Below, piece after piece: positions 52,461-60,977 of a DNA stretch of 64,000 nt. Source of the DNA: an uncultured Bacteroidales bacterium (GTDB taxonomy: Bacteria > Bacteroidota > Bacteroidia > Bacteroidales > UBA932); NCBI GenBank assembly GCA_900317845.1, contig ONII01000011.1, positions 47,933 to 111,932 of the forward strand, written 5' to 3'. Positions within the stretch are counted from its first letter, which is position 1. Each line of letters begins with the position of its first letter. Under the pieces are notes generated by a model. The model was not told the DNA's origin. It worked only from the letters and a program-made list of their open reading frames with translations, and did no database searches. The position numbers and the translations under genes were made by a program.

Positions 52461-54209
52461 TTACCAGCCCAGGACGGCTTGTTTGGAGGAGAAAGGCTCC
52501 GCCTCGGCTGCGGTGAGCTGCTTGCCGTAGCTGTTGCGGCTGCTGGTGGAGACACCGGTGGTACCGTACTCCTTCCAGCCGCTCACGGCCGTGGGCTCGG
52601 CCGGGGTGGGCGTCTTGCCCGTATGCCAGCCTGCAGGCGCAATCACGGGACTCATCTCACAGTTGACAAACGTCACATTGTCGTACTTGGAGGTGTCTCC
52701 CCCGCTGCGGGCCAGATACATGGAGCCATTCGCTACACCGGCTTCTGCCGTGAGCTTACAGTTCAGGAATACAAAGCCCTTGTCCGTAGCATTGTTCACG
52801 CGGGCCTGGACGATGTATCCGCCGGCACGGGAACGGATCTCGCAGTCCTCGAAGAGGCACACCTTGGGATAGCCCCAGATGTAGTCCACGTGACCTGCAA
52901 TCAGGGAATTGTGCACCCAAACCTCACCCTTGCACAGGAAGGTATCCTGCCAGGAGATAAGCGAGCAGTTCTCGATGGTGAGGCGCTTGTTGTCCGCATT
53001 GAAGTAGATGGTCTCCGCCTGGCCTTTGTGGTCATCGGCCCAGAAGGTGTTCTCGATGGTCAGGTCTTCCAGCACCAGGTTGTTGCAACTCTCGACAAGG
53101 AACAAACAGCGGCCGCCCATGGCACCTACTTTGGCACCCAGGGCCGGTTTGCTGGCGATAGCCGCACCGGAACCCGTGGAGTAGCTCTCGTTGTTGGGGT
53201 AGGCAATCACCGTACCCTCGCGGGAAGCGCCCTTGATGGTGAGGTTGTTCTTATCGCGTACGTATAGCAGCTCCTGGTAGGTTCCATTCGCCAGTTCGAT
53301 GGTCACCGCCGTATCCTTGCCCAGCGTGGTGGCATAACTCAGCGCCCCCTGCAGCGTGCAGAAATCGGCAGTCCCGTCCGGATTGACGGACAACGTATTT
53401 CCGGACGGCTTGGCTTTTACGGTAAAAGGAGCCTTGCCCTTTTCTATCGCCAGGCCGAACACGGACTCATCCACCGTCACATAATAGCTGCCGCCAAACG
53501 TCAGCGCCTCGTTGTGCAACTTGATAATCACGTTGTTGCCGGAAACACGGATGGGCGTATAATGGACGGGACGATACCGCGTGCTGTGCAGCATATCCAG
53601 GAAGGTGTGCAGCACGGTTTCCTGGTTCATCTGCTCCTTGGGGACCATGGTTCCATCGGACAGGACCGTCATCTTGGCCATATCGGCCATGTCAATCTTG
53701 TCCACCAGCTTGCCAGAGGCGTCAAACACCTGGATGAGGCCGGAAGTACCCAGTTTGGGCGTCGTGTTCAGGCTGAACACCAGCGGCTGGTCCACGCAGA
53801 TGGTAGGCAGGTCGCCCGGGTCGTCGCCCGGATCCACCGTGCTGCTGGCGGTTTTGGCCTTCACGGCATTGCTATACAGGGACTTTTTGTCCCCGGCCAT
53901 GGCCAGCACCTGGAAACTGTACTCGGTGGCCTCCTTCAGGCCTTCCACTTTCACCGAAGTCACAGTCACCGTACCCGTCACCGTCTTCTGGCCGGAAGCC
54001 GTGAGCTTGTAGCCATACGAATCGGCACCGGAAACGGCGTCCCAGCTAAAGGAGAGCGTGCTTTCGGTGGCCTCCGTCATCACCACATTGGTGGGTTTGG
54101 CCAGGCCGCTTGCAGGCTCATCGGAGCCGCCGCCCCCGGAGGGATTGTCCTTCTGGCCGCACGCAAGTACGGCCAGAGGGGCAATGAGTGCAAAAAGGAT
54201 TTTTTTCAT
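52461..54209 (-). CDS. Pectin methylesterase (CE8) lipoprotein with fibronectin III domain
   Basis: A 582-residue secreted pectinesterase. The signal MKKILFALIAPLAVLAC marks a lipoprotein; a Gly-Ser linker and one fibronectin type III domain (about 38-120) follow, then a spacer domain (about 135-275), then the right-handed beta-helix esterase domain. Catalytic Asp residues are D422 in WQDTF and D442 in HVDYIWG, 20 residues apart as in CE8, with GQAETIYF upstream. It removes methyl groups from homogalacturonan at the cell surface and prepares it for the pectate lyase gene upstream. Its ATG overlaps the transporter stop (TAATG), so it is the last gene of the right-hand unit. Confidence 0.92.
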   Translation of the reverse strand: MKKILFALIAPLAVLACGQKDNPSGGGGSDEPASGLAKPTNVVMTEATESTLSFSWDAVSGADSYGYKLTASGQKTVTGTVTVTSVKVEGLKEATEYSFQVLAMAGDKKSLYSNAVKAKTASSTVDPGDDPGDLPTICVDQPLVFSLNTTPKLGTSGLIQVFDASGKLVDKIDMADMAKMTVLSDGTMVPKEQMNQETVLHTFLDMLHSTRYRPVHYTPIRVSGNNVIIKLHNEALTFGGSYYVTVDESVFGLAIEKGKAPFTVKAKPSGNTLSVNPDGTADFCTLQGALSYATTLGKDTAVTIELANGTYQELLYVRDKNNLTIKGASREGTVIAYPNNESYSTGSGAAIASKPALGAKVGAMGGRCLFLVESCNNLVLEDLTIENTFWADDHKGQAETIYFNADNKRLTIENCSLISWQDTFLCKGEVWVHNSLIAGHVDYIWGYPKVCLFEDCEIRSRAGGYIVQARVNNATDKGFVFLNCKLTAEAGVANGSMYLARSGGDTSKYDNVTFVNCEMSPVIAPAGWHTGKTPTPAEPTAVSGWKEYGTTGVSTSSRNSYGKQLTAAEAEPFSSKQAVLGW

Positions 54210-55663
54210 TACTTCACCTCTACGGGTTTATACTTGGGCACCAGGGACTTCATCAGGATCCAGGCCAGCAGGTAGGCCAGGCCGCAGAAGCAGAACATGA
54301 TGAAGTAACCGGCCGGTTTACCCTCGAAGCCCATGAAATGGAAGGCTGCCCCCTGTCCCTCCGCATAGGTAAACAGGTTACCGGCCACCTTCTGGATAAT
54401 CATGGAGCCGATACCGCCCGCCATGGCACCAATACCCGTAATGGAAGCGATGGTGCTCTTGGGGAACATGTCACCTACGGTAGAGAAGATGTTGGCGCTC
54501 CAGGCCTGGTGTCCCGCGCCGGCAAGGCCGATGAGGATGGCCGGCCACCAGGGGCTCATAGCACCCAGCGGCTGGGCGGCCAGGGCCACCAGCGGGAAGA
54601 AGGCGAAGATGAGCATGGCCAGCATACGGCCAGTGTAAGGATGCATCCCCTTCTTCTCCACAAAGAGCTTGGGAAGATAGCCGCCGAACAGCGAAATCAC
54701 CGTCACAATGGCGTACAGGGTGAAAATAAGGCCCTGTCCCAGCGGCGAGCTGGCCGGTGCGTTGAACTGGTCCTGGAAGTAGGCCGGCGCCCAGAAGAGG
54801 AAGAACCACCACACGCCGTCGGTGAGGAATTTGCCAATCGCAAAGCTCCAGGTCTGCTTGTACGCAAAGCACTGCAGCATGGGGATGGACTTTTCCTCTG
54901 CGGCGGGAGCCTTTTCGGCACCAGCCTCAACGGCATCGTCCTGATGGATATAGGCCAGCTCTTCCTGGTTCACATGTTTACTCTTTTCCGGCTTGTCGTA
55001 CATGAACTGCCAGAAGAACATCCAGATGAAGCCCAGGCCGCCGATGATGATGAAGGCCATTTCCCAGCCAAAGTTCTTGGCGAGCGGCGGGATCAGGAGC
55101 GGAGCGGCCAGTGCGCCCACGGATGCACCTGCATTGAAGATGGAAGTAGCGAAAGCACGGTCCTTCTTGGGGAAGTACTCGGCCGTGGTCTTAATGGCCG
55201 CCGGGAAGTTACCGGCCTCGCCCAGCGCCAGGATACCCCGGCAAAGGAGGAAGAGGTAAACACTTACCGTAGAGATGGTTAAGGCGATATTGGAGCCCGC
55301 CTCAACGGCACGTATGGCCTCCACGGAATCCACGCCGTCCACGAACCAGGTGGTGGCCACGCCGCAACCGGCGTGCAGCACCGCACCCAGGCTCCATACG
55401 CCGATGGCGATCAGGTAGCCCTTCTTGGTGCCCATCCAGTCCACGAACTTGCCGGCGAACAGGCAAGCAATGGCGTAGAAGATGGAGAACAGCGAGGTGA
55501 TGGTACCGTAGTCGGCATCGGTCCAGTGGAACTCCGGTGCAATGAACTCCTTATAGGTCAAGGAGAGCACCTGACGGTCCAGGTAGTTCACGGTAGTGGC
55601 CACGAACAGCAGGCTGCAAATCCACCACCGCCAATTGGTCATTAATTTTTTCTGTGTACTCAT
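54209..55663 (-). CDS. exuT: Hexuronate transporter (ExuT-like MFS)
   Basis: A 484-residue major facilitator protein of the anion:cation symporter group that includes ExuT. It has twelve predicted helices; landmarks are WWICSLLFVATTVNYLDRQVLSLTYKEFI near residues 12-40, GLGEAGNFPAAIKTTAEYFPKKDRAFATSIFNAGASVGALAAP near 145-190 and KFLTDGVWWFFLFWAPAYFQ in the second half. It should bring galacturonate or glucuronate into the cytosol for UxaC. The start at 55663 (MSTQKKLMTNWRW) is used; ATG at 55642 is an alternative. It lies between uxaB and the pectin methylesterase gene. The uronate cargo is inferred from family and neighbours. Confidence 0.9.
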   Translation of the reverse strand: MSTQKKLMTNWRWWICSLLFVATTVNYLDRQVLSLTYKEFIAPEFHWTDADYGTITSLFSIFYAIACLFAGKFVDWMGTKKGYLIAIGVWSLGAVLHAGCGVATTWFVDGVDSVEAIRAVEAGSNIALTISTVSVYLFLLCRGILALGEAGNFPAAIKTTAEYFPKKDRAFATSIFNAGASVGALAAPLLIPPLAKNFGWEMAFIIIGGLGFIWMFFWQFMYDKPEKSKHVNQEELAYIHQDDAVEAGAEKAPAAEEKSIPMLQCFAYKQTWSFAIGKFLTDGVWWFFLFWAPAYFQDQFNAPASSPLGQGLIFTLYAIVTVISLFGGYLPKLFVEKKGMHPYTGRMLAMLIFAFFPLVALAAQPLGAMSPWWPAILIGLAGAGHQAWSANIFSTVGDMFPKSTIASITGIGAMAGGIGSMIIQKVAGNLFTYAEGQGAAFHFMGFEGKPAGYFIMFCFCGLAYLLAWILMKSLVPKYKPVEVK

Positions 55664-55677
55664 AGAATCCTATTATG

Positions 55678-55766
55678 TGAGATACGCTCGGCCCTTTGGG
55701 CCTCGGTATGACAAGAAAGGGCCCTGTCATACCGAGCGAAGCCGAAGGCGAAGCGAGTGTATCTCA
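55678..55766. repeat. Paired dispersed repeat between uxaB and exuT
   Basis: Facing halves TGAGATACGCTCGG...CGGTATGACA and TGTCATACCGAGCG...GTATCTCA make an imperfect inverted repeat of about 89 bases that starts directly after the uxaB stop codon. It is the largest copy in the window and could form a strong hairpin in the mRNA. Confidence 0.85.
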
Positions 55767-57206
55767 TTAAAGAATAGATTTTACGGCGGCACGCATGCCT
55801 TTTTCCTGAATGAGGGCGAGGTCCTTGGTGAGGAGTTCGGTGAGGCCGGGGATCTGGTTCAGGTCTTCGCCCCAGATGAACTCGTCGGCAAGAACACCCT
55901 TGGCCACCTTGGCCACATCGCCCGTTGCCCAGAGTTCCTTCAGGAGTTCCATGATCTTGGGATCATCGTTCGGGACAATCTCGTCCTCGCCGCGTTTGCC
56001 GCCCTTGTAGTAGGTGCAAATGCCGGCCAGGCCCAGTACCAGGCCCTGCGGCAGTTCGCCCTTGCGCTCCAGGTAGGTCTTGAGACCGGGCAGGTCGCGG
56101 GTCTTGAATTTAGGGAAGCTGTTGAGCATGATGGATGTGACAAAGTGCTTCACAAACGGGTTGCGGAAGCGCTCCATTACGTCGTTGGCGAACTTCACCA
56201 GCTCCTCCTTCGGAAGGTTCAGGGTGGGCAGAAGCTCGTCGTACATCACCTTCTTCACGAACTGGCCAATCTCAGGGTCTTCGCAGCACTCCTTCACGGT
56301 GTTCAGGCCGCTCAGGTAGCCAACGGGGCTCAGCACGGTATGCGGGCCGTTCAGCAGGGTCACCTTTCTCTCGTGGTAAGGGGCCTCGGACGGGACGAAG
56401 AGCACGTTCAGGCCGGCTTTGTCGGCGGGGAACTCAGCGGCAATCTCCTTGGGAGCCTCAATCACCCACAGGTGGAAAATCTCGGCCTTATCCAGAAGAT
56501 GGTCGTCGTAACCGGCACGCTCGCACAGCTGGGCGGCGGTGTCACGCGGATAACCCGGGACGATACGGTCTACCAGGGTGCTGTACACGCCGCAGGCGTT
56601 CTCGAACCAGGCACTGAATTCGGCACCCAGGTTCCACAGGTCGATATACTGGCGGATGCACTCCTTCAGGTGCTTGCCGTTTTCGAAGATGAGCTCGCAG
56701 GGGAAGATGATGAGGCCCTTGTCCTTGGCGCCCTTGAAGTACTGGAAACGGTGATACAGGAGCTGGGTGAGCTTTCCGGGATAGCTGCTGGCGGGTTTGT
56801 CCTCCAGTTTGCAAGCCGGGTCAAAGGCGATACCGGCCTCCGTGGTGTTGGAAATCACAAAGCGGATTTCCGGCTGCTCAGCCAGGGCCAGGTAGGCGCC
56901 AAAGTCCTCGTACGGGTTCAGGCCGCGGGAGATGACGTCAATCAGGTCCACGCTATCCACGGGCTGACCGTTCTGCAGACCCTGCAGATTCAGGTGGTAC
57001 AGGCCATCCTGCTCGTTGAGCCAGCTTACCATGCCTTTCTCAATGGGCTGGACCACCACTACGGAACCGTTGAAGTCCGTCTTCTGGTTGGTCTTCCAGA
57101 TAATCCACTCGATGAATGCGCGGAGGAAGTTTCCTTCGCCAAACTGAATCACCTTCTCGGTGTACTGTTTTGCCTGCGGTGCAGACGTGCGGTTTAGTCT
57201 TTCCAT
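55767..57206 (-). CDS. uxaB: Tagaturonate reductase (altronate oxidoreductase)
   Basis: A 479-residue mannitol dehydrogenase-family oxidoreductase of the UxaB type, which reduces tagaturonate to altronate with NADH. The N-terminal nucleotide-binding start is VIQFGEGNFLRAFIEW near residues 20-35, ISNTTEAGIAF near 117-127, and the C-terminal catalytic region includes HTVLSPVGYLSGLNTVKE near 287-304 and KHFVTSIMLNSFPKF near 355. The catalytic Lys/Asn pattern of the family fits. It acts in the cytosol between UxaC and UxaA. It is flanked by two dispersed repeats (57229-57256 and 55678-55766). Confidence 0.93.
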   Translation of the reverse strand: MERLNRTSAPQAKQYTEKVIQFGEGNFLRAFIEWIIWKTNQKTDFNGSVVVVQPIEKGMVSWLNEQDGLYHLNLQGLQNGQPVDSVDLIDVISRGLNPYEDFGAYLALAEQPEIRFVISNTTEAGIAFDPACKLEDKPASSYPGKLTQLLYHRFQYFKGAKDKGLIIFPCELIFENGKHLKECIRQYIDLWNLGAEFSAWFENACGVYSTLVDRIVPGYPRDTAAQLCERAGYDDHLLDKAEIFHLWVIEAPKEIAAEFPADKAGLNVLFVPSEAPYHERKVTLLNGPHTVLSPVGYLSGLNTVKECCEDPEIGQFVKKVMYDELLPTLNLPKEELVKFANDVMERFRNPFVKHFVTSIMLNSFPKFKTRDLPGLKTYLERKGELPQGLVLGLAGICTYYKGGKRGEDEIVPNDDPKIMELLKELWATGDVAKVAKGVLADEFIWGEDLNQIPGLTELLTKDLALIQEKGMRAAVKSIL

Positions 57207-57228
57207 AAAATGTTATTATTAGTTGATA

Positions 57229-57256
57229 AGATTTCTCGACTTCGCTCGAAATGACA
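57229..57256. repeat. Dispersed repeat unit 3' of the pectate lyase gene
   Basis: On the minus strand TGTCATTTCGAGCGAAGTCG...AAATCT begins one base after the pectate lyase stop codon. It is a TTTCGAGCG variant of the repeat core. Confidence 0.8.
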
Positions 57257-57257
57257 A

Positions 57258-59363
57258 TTATTCCGTTTCAGTTACTTTTACCAGAATCAGCGCCTGTTCG
57301 CCGGATTTCTGCTTGATGGTGTACGTGGTGCCCTTCTCCAGGGTAAGCACGCCACTGTCGGCATAGGTCTCATGCGGGGTATCAAACTCCTGCGCAGTGC
57401 CTCCGTCAGGGATAATCTGCATCTTGGCGGTACCGTCGGCCTTACGGCGGGCGAAATAGAATTGCACGGAGGTATTGAGCGTAGAGGATGTCGTAAATAT
57501 CACGCTCCCCTTGCTGTCCATCTTGAGACCGTAGGCATAAGTAGTTCCATCAATGGTGAAGGAGCCACTGTAGTCCTTGGAAAAATCGGCGATGCTCTCA
57601 GAGTGCGTGAAGTAGGTATCGTCCACAATCTTCTTGTCCGCGCCCACATACAGGAGATGGGTGCCGGGCGTTCCGGGTTCATCGCCGGGATTGTCGCCTG
57701 GCTCATCCCCGCTGCCGGGATCCGGGTCCACGGGATCGTCGTCGGTACCGTTAAAGTCGGTGATGCCGCCATTGTCCACCGGAACGGGAGCAGAAGCAAA
57801 GCCTTCCAGCTTGCCGTAACCGGCGCCGGCCTTCACCACGGCGGGCACATCCTCGGCGGCCGTTACCGTGTAGGTGTAAGCGGGTTTGAAATCGGCATAG
57901 GTCAGTTCTGCGCCGGCGGTTCCGCCGTACTTGGTGTACTTGACGTTGCTCAGCGGGTACGGGCTCTTGGCCTTGGCGGGCTTGTTCACATACATATTCT
58001 GCGTAGGATACAGGTAACCGGCCACACTCCCCTCCAAATTGGAATTGTTATTGTCTTTGGCCGGATAGGTGCAGATGTCGGTGGGAAGCTGTACGGCGTC
58101 AAAATAATTGTATTCCACCAGCACCTTCGCGCCATAGGCCGAGCCTGCGCCGTAGGTGGTGTTGCCGTCATACAGGTTGTTGTACACGTGCACCGTACCA
58201 TAGCGGACACGCGGATGACGACTGCTGGAGCCTTCAAACCAATTGTGATGGAAGGTTGCGGTAATCTGCGTATCGCCACTCTCACTGTTGGAGTGGCCCA
58301 CCAGACAACTCTTCTGCGTCTTGATGTATCGGCACCAGCTTACGGTCACATTCATGGATCCGTGGGTGATGTCCGTTGAACCGTCCTCATAGTCCTTGGT
58401 CTGGTTGAGCGAGGTAAATGTGCAATGGTCCACCCAAACGCCATCGCATTTCTGCATGGAAACGGCATCGGCCCCGTTATTGGCCTTGGGCTGCCGGAAG
58501 TTGATGTTGCGGATGATGATATTCTTGGACCGGACGCAGAAAATACCAATCTGGTCCATCACAAAATCATCCGTGCCGATAAAGGAGAGGTTGCTTACAT
58601 CCTTGACGTCGAACCACGGGTGGGCGTCGGAGAAGTCTCGGCCATCGTCACTCTTGAAGGTGCCGCTGAGCCAGATGACGGTGGGCGTGTGGGTGCCTTT
58701 CTTCTCATCCTTGGTGCGCTGCAGGAGCCAAGTCTGGAGGGCCTTGCCGTTATCGAAGTGCAGCACCTGGCTGCCACTCCCCTCACCACCGGTCACGCCG
58801 GCGCCATAGCCCACCAGGGCCGTCTGGTCCACCGTTCCCACGGTAGGAGGCGAGAGACAAGGCAGCTCATCCCCCTCACCGGGAATAGGCTCGGAACCGG
58901 GATCGTCTCCGGGATCGTCTCCGGGGTCGTCTCCGGGATCGTCTCCGGGGTCCTTAGCCTTCTGGGTAACAGTGAGCTTTTTGCTGTCTTTTCCGCAGGT
59001 GATGGTGACGTCGGCCGTGCGGTCGTCGAACCCGTCATAGGCTTCTACCGTAACCTGGAGGGTGTTTTCGCCTTTGCTGCCGCTACTTGCGCCAAGCTTC
59101 AGCCAGGAGGCATCGGTCTTGGCGGTCCATTCCTTGTCGGTGGTGAAGGCAATGGTCACCGTGCCGCCGGCGGAAGCCACGGTGGCATCCAGCGGCCCGG
59201 TGGTAATGGTAATCTTCCCTTCCACCTCCACCGGTGTAGGGGTGGGTTTGGGCTGTTCCTGGCCCTGTCCCTGCTCCTGCCCTTGCTCCGGTTTCTTGCA
59301 GCCCCCCAGCGCCAGCATCGCCAGCGCCGCCGCCAAGAGAGATATGTGCTTAAAATGCATCAT
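57258..59363 (-). CDS. Pectate lyase (PL1-like) with BACON domain and C-terminal sorting-like domain
   Basis: A 701-residue surface protein. It begins with a lipoprotein signal (MLALGGC), an EQGQ-rich stretch and a BACON domain (about 48-135). An acidic DPGD tandem repeat linker (about 138-156) follows, then a right-handed beta-helix pectate lyase of PL1 type (about 165-520). Lyase signatures are NGADAVSMQKCDGVWVDHCTF, DITHGSMNVTVSWCRY and RHPRVR (R382-R387) with the catalytic Arg. A second acidic linker leads to a C-terminal beta domain. It cleaves polygalacturonate by beta-elimination at the cell surface and yields unsaturated oligomers, the source of the KduI substrate. It sits between uxaA and uxaB. 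Confidence 0.9.
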   Translation of the reverse strand: MMHFKHISLLAAALAMLALGGCKKPEQGQEQGQGQEQPKPTPTPVEVEGKITITTGPLDATVASAGGTVTIAFTTDKEWTAKTDASWLKLGASSGSKGENTLQVTVEAYDGFDDRTADVTITCGKDSKKLTVTQKAKDPGDDPGDDPGDDPGDDPGSEPIPGEGDELPCLSPPTVGTVDQTALVGYGAGVTGGEGSGSQVLHFDNGKALQTWLLQRTKDEKKGTHTPTVIWLSGTFKSDDGRDFSDAHPWFDVKDVSNLSFIGTDDFVMDQIGIFCVRSKNIIIRNINFRQPKANNGADAVSMQKCDGVWVDHCTFTSLNQTKDYEDGSTDITHGSMNVTVSWCRYIKTQKSCLVGHSNSESGDTQITATFHHNWFEGSSSRHPRVRYGTVHVYNNLYDGNTTYGAGSAYGAKVLVEYNYFDAVQLPTDICTYPAKDNNNSNLEGSVAGYLYPTQNMYVNKPAKAKSPYPLSNVKYTKYGGTAGAELTYADFKPAYTYTVTAAEDVPAVVKAGAGYGKLEGFASAPVPVDNGGITDFNGTDDDPVDPDPGSGDEPGDNPGDEPGTPGTHLLYVGADKKIVDDTYFTHSESIADFSKDYSGSFTIDGTTYAYGLKMDSKGSVIFTTSSTLNTSVQFYFARRKADGTAKMQIIPDGGTAQEFDTPHETYADSGVLTLEKGTTYTIKQKSGEQALILVKVTETE
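58898..58951. repeat. 12-bp tandem repeat coding the DPGD linker
   Basis: About four and a half copies of a GGATCGTCTCCG-type 12-mer encode DPGD units between the BACON and lyase domains. The copy number is likely to vary between strains. Confidence 0.8.
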
Positions 59364-59384
59364 TAGTCTTTCATCCTCAGGGCG

Positions 59385-60941
59385 TTACAGCGTCACGCCC
59401 TGCTTGAAGATGGCTATCTCGCGGATGCCGTGCTTCTCGTTGTTCACGGGTTCACCGCTGGCGGCGGCAAGCACAAAGTCGATAAAGCGGGCGGCTACGT
59501 CCTCCATGGGCGCTCCTTGCGCCAGCACACCGGCATTGAAGTCTATCCAGGACGGTTTGGCCTCGTAGAGCGGCGTATTGGTGGAGATTTTCATGGTGGG
59601 CACAAAGCTGCCAAACGGGGTTCCACGGCCGGTAGTGAACAGCACAATCTGGCAGCCGGAAGCCGCAAGGGCCGTAGATGCCACCAGGTCGTTCCCCGGC
59701 GCGCTCAAAAGGTTCAACCCCTTGACGCTCAGGCGCTCCGCATACTTCAGCACGCCCCGGACGATGCTCTTGCCGCACTTCTGCGTGCAGCCCAGGCTCT
59801 TCTCCTCCAGCGTGGAAATGCCGCCCGCCTTGTTGCCCGGCGAAGGGTTCTCGTACACGGGCATCCCCTGCTTCATGAAATACTCCTTGAAGTCGTTGAT
59901 CAGGTGCACTGTTTTGTCGAAGGTAGCCTCGTCCTGGCAGCGGTTCATCAGGATGGTCTCTGCACCAAACATCTCCGGAACTTCGGTGAGCACCGTGGTG
60001 CCGCCCTGGGCCACAATCCAGTCACTGAAGACGCCCAGGAGCGGATTGGCGGTGATGCCGCTCAGGCCGTCCGAGCCGCCGCACTTGAGGCCTACGCGAA
60101 GCTCGCTCACGGGCACTTCCTCGCGCACATCCCTGGACGCCACGGCATAGATTTCCTTCAGGCGCTCCACGCCATAGGCCACCTCGTCGTCCACCTTCTG
60201 GCACACGAACATCTTCACGCGGGACTCGTCCACAGGACCGACCATCTCGCGGAAGGCATCCAGCTGGTTGTTTTCGCAACCCAGGCTCACCACCAGCACG
60301 CCACCGGCGTTGGGATGATGAATCATATCGGCAAGGACCTTGCGCGTATTCTCGTGGTCGTCGCCCAGCTGCGAGCAGCCGTAATTGTGCGGGAACGTGA
60401 CAATGGCGTCCACGGAAGAAGGAGATTTCTCCACTCCGCCTTCGGCTTCGGTCGAAATGACAGATTTGAATTTACTGACAATCTGCTCGCAAATGCCATT
60501 CACGCAGCCCACGGTGGGAATGACCCAAATCTGGTTGCGGATACCCACCTGGCCGTCGGCCCTTCTGAAGCCCTTGAAGGTGCGTGCTACCGGAGCAGAC
60601 AAAACTTTTTCGCTCCCCTTGTGGGTAGAAAAAGTTTTCGTCTGCGACTGGTCGGCCTTCACATAATCGAGGGGTTCGTATTTGTAGTCCAGCAGGCCTT
60701 CCAGGTTGGTTTTGATGCAGGAATGGTCCACCATTGTGCCGGCAGCGGCGTCACGGGTGACATGGCCGATGGGGAAACCATACTTAATCACATTGTCCCC
60801 CGCCTTGAGGCTGTGGAGCACAATCTTGTGGCCGCGGGGAATGTCCATCGTGAGCGTCACGCCTTCCACCACCTCGCCTTTGGCAAGGTCCTGGAGCGCC
60901 ACCGCCACATTATCGGCCGGGTTTATCTTAATGTACTTCAT
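59385..60941 (-). CDS. uxaA: Altronate dehydratase, with in-frame repeat insertion
   Basis: A 518-residue UxaA, which dehydrates altronate to KDG; the family is usually about 495 residues. The N-terminal SAF domain contains INPADNVAVALQDLAKGE and VTLTMDIPRGHKIVL, and the C-terminal dehydratase has GCSQLGDDHENTRKVL near 185-200, CGGSDGLSGITANPLLG near 288 and GCTQKCGKS near 390. Residues of about 160-173 (VISTEAEGGVEKSP) do not match the family; they translate a dispersed repeat at 60421-60462, inserted in the loop before the IVTFPHNYGCSQ segment. The frame is kept, so the enzyme is likely active. Confidence 0.93.
   Translation of the reverse strand: MKYIKINPADNVAVALQDLAKGEVVEGVTLTMDIPRGHKIVLHSLKAGDNVIKYGFPIGHVTRDAAAGTMVDHSCIKTNLEGLLDYKYEPLDYVKADQSQTKTFSTHKGSEKVLSAPVARTFKGFRRADGQVGIRNQIWVIPTVGCVNGICEQIVSKFKSVISTEAEGGVEKSPSSVDAIVTFPHNYGCSQLGDDHENTRKVLADMIHHPNAGGVLVVSLGCENNQLDAFREMVGPVDESRVKMFVCQKVDDEVAYGVERLKEIYAVASRDVREEVPVSELRVGLKCGGSDGLSGITANPLLGVFSDWIVAQGGTTVLTEVPEMFGAETILMNRCQDEATFDKTVHLINDFKEYFMKQGMPVYENPSPGNKAGGISTLEEKSLGCTQKCGKSIVRGVLKYAERLSVKGLNLLSAPGNDLVASTALAASGCQIVLFTTGRGTPFGSFVPTMKISTNTPLYEAKPSWIDFNAGVLAQGAPMEDVAARFIDFVLAAASGEPVNNEKHGIREIAIFKQGVTL
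60421..60462 (-). repeat. Dispersed repeat unit inside uxaA
   Basis: On the coding strand TGTCATTTCGACCGAAGCCG...GAGAAATCTCC is read in frame as VISTEAEGGVEKSP. The unit carries an extra internal GCCGAAGGCGGAG palindromic stretch like that of the copy at 55678-55766. Confidence 0.8.
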
Positions 60942-60950
60942 AAGGTATGA

Positions 60951-60977
60951 GATTCCCGGTCAAGCCGGGAATGACAA
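60951..60977. repeat. Dispersed repeat unit 3' of uxaC
   Basis: ATTCCCGG and CCGGGAAT around a five-base loop, with TGTCA on the minus strand directly after the uxaC stop. It is a TTCCCGG variant of the repeat and can form a small hairpin. Confidence 0.75.

Noticed and set aside
58898..58951. Short tandem repeats that might suggest a CRISPR
   Set aside because: The 12-bp units have no spacers and encode a DPGD linker in frame. No cas genes are present.
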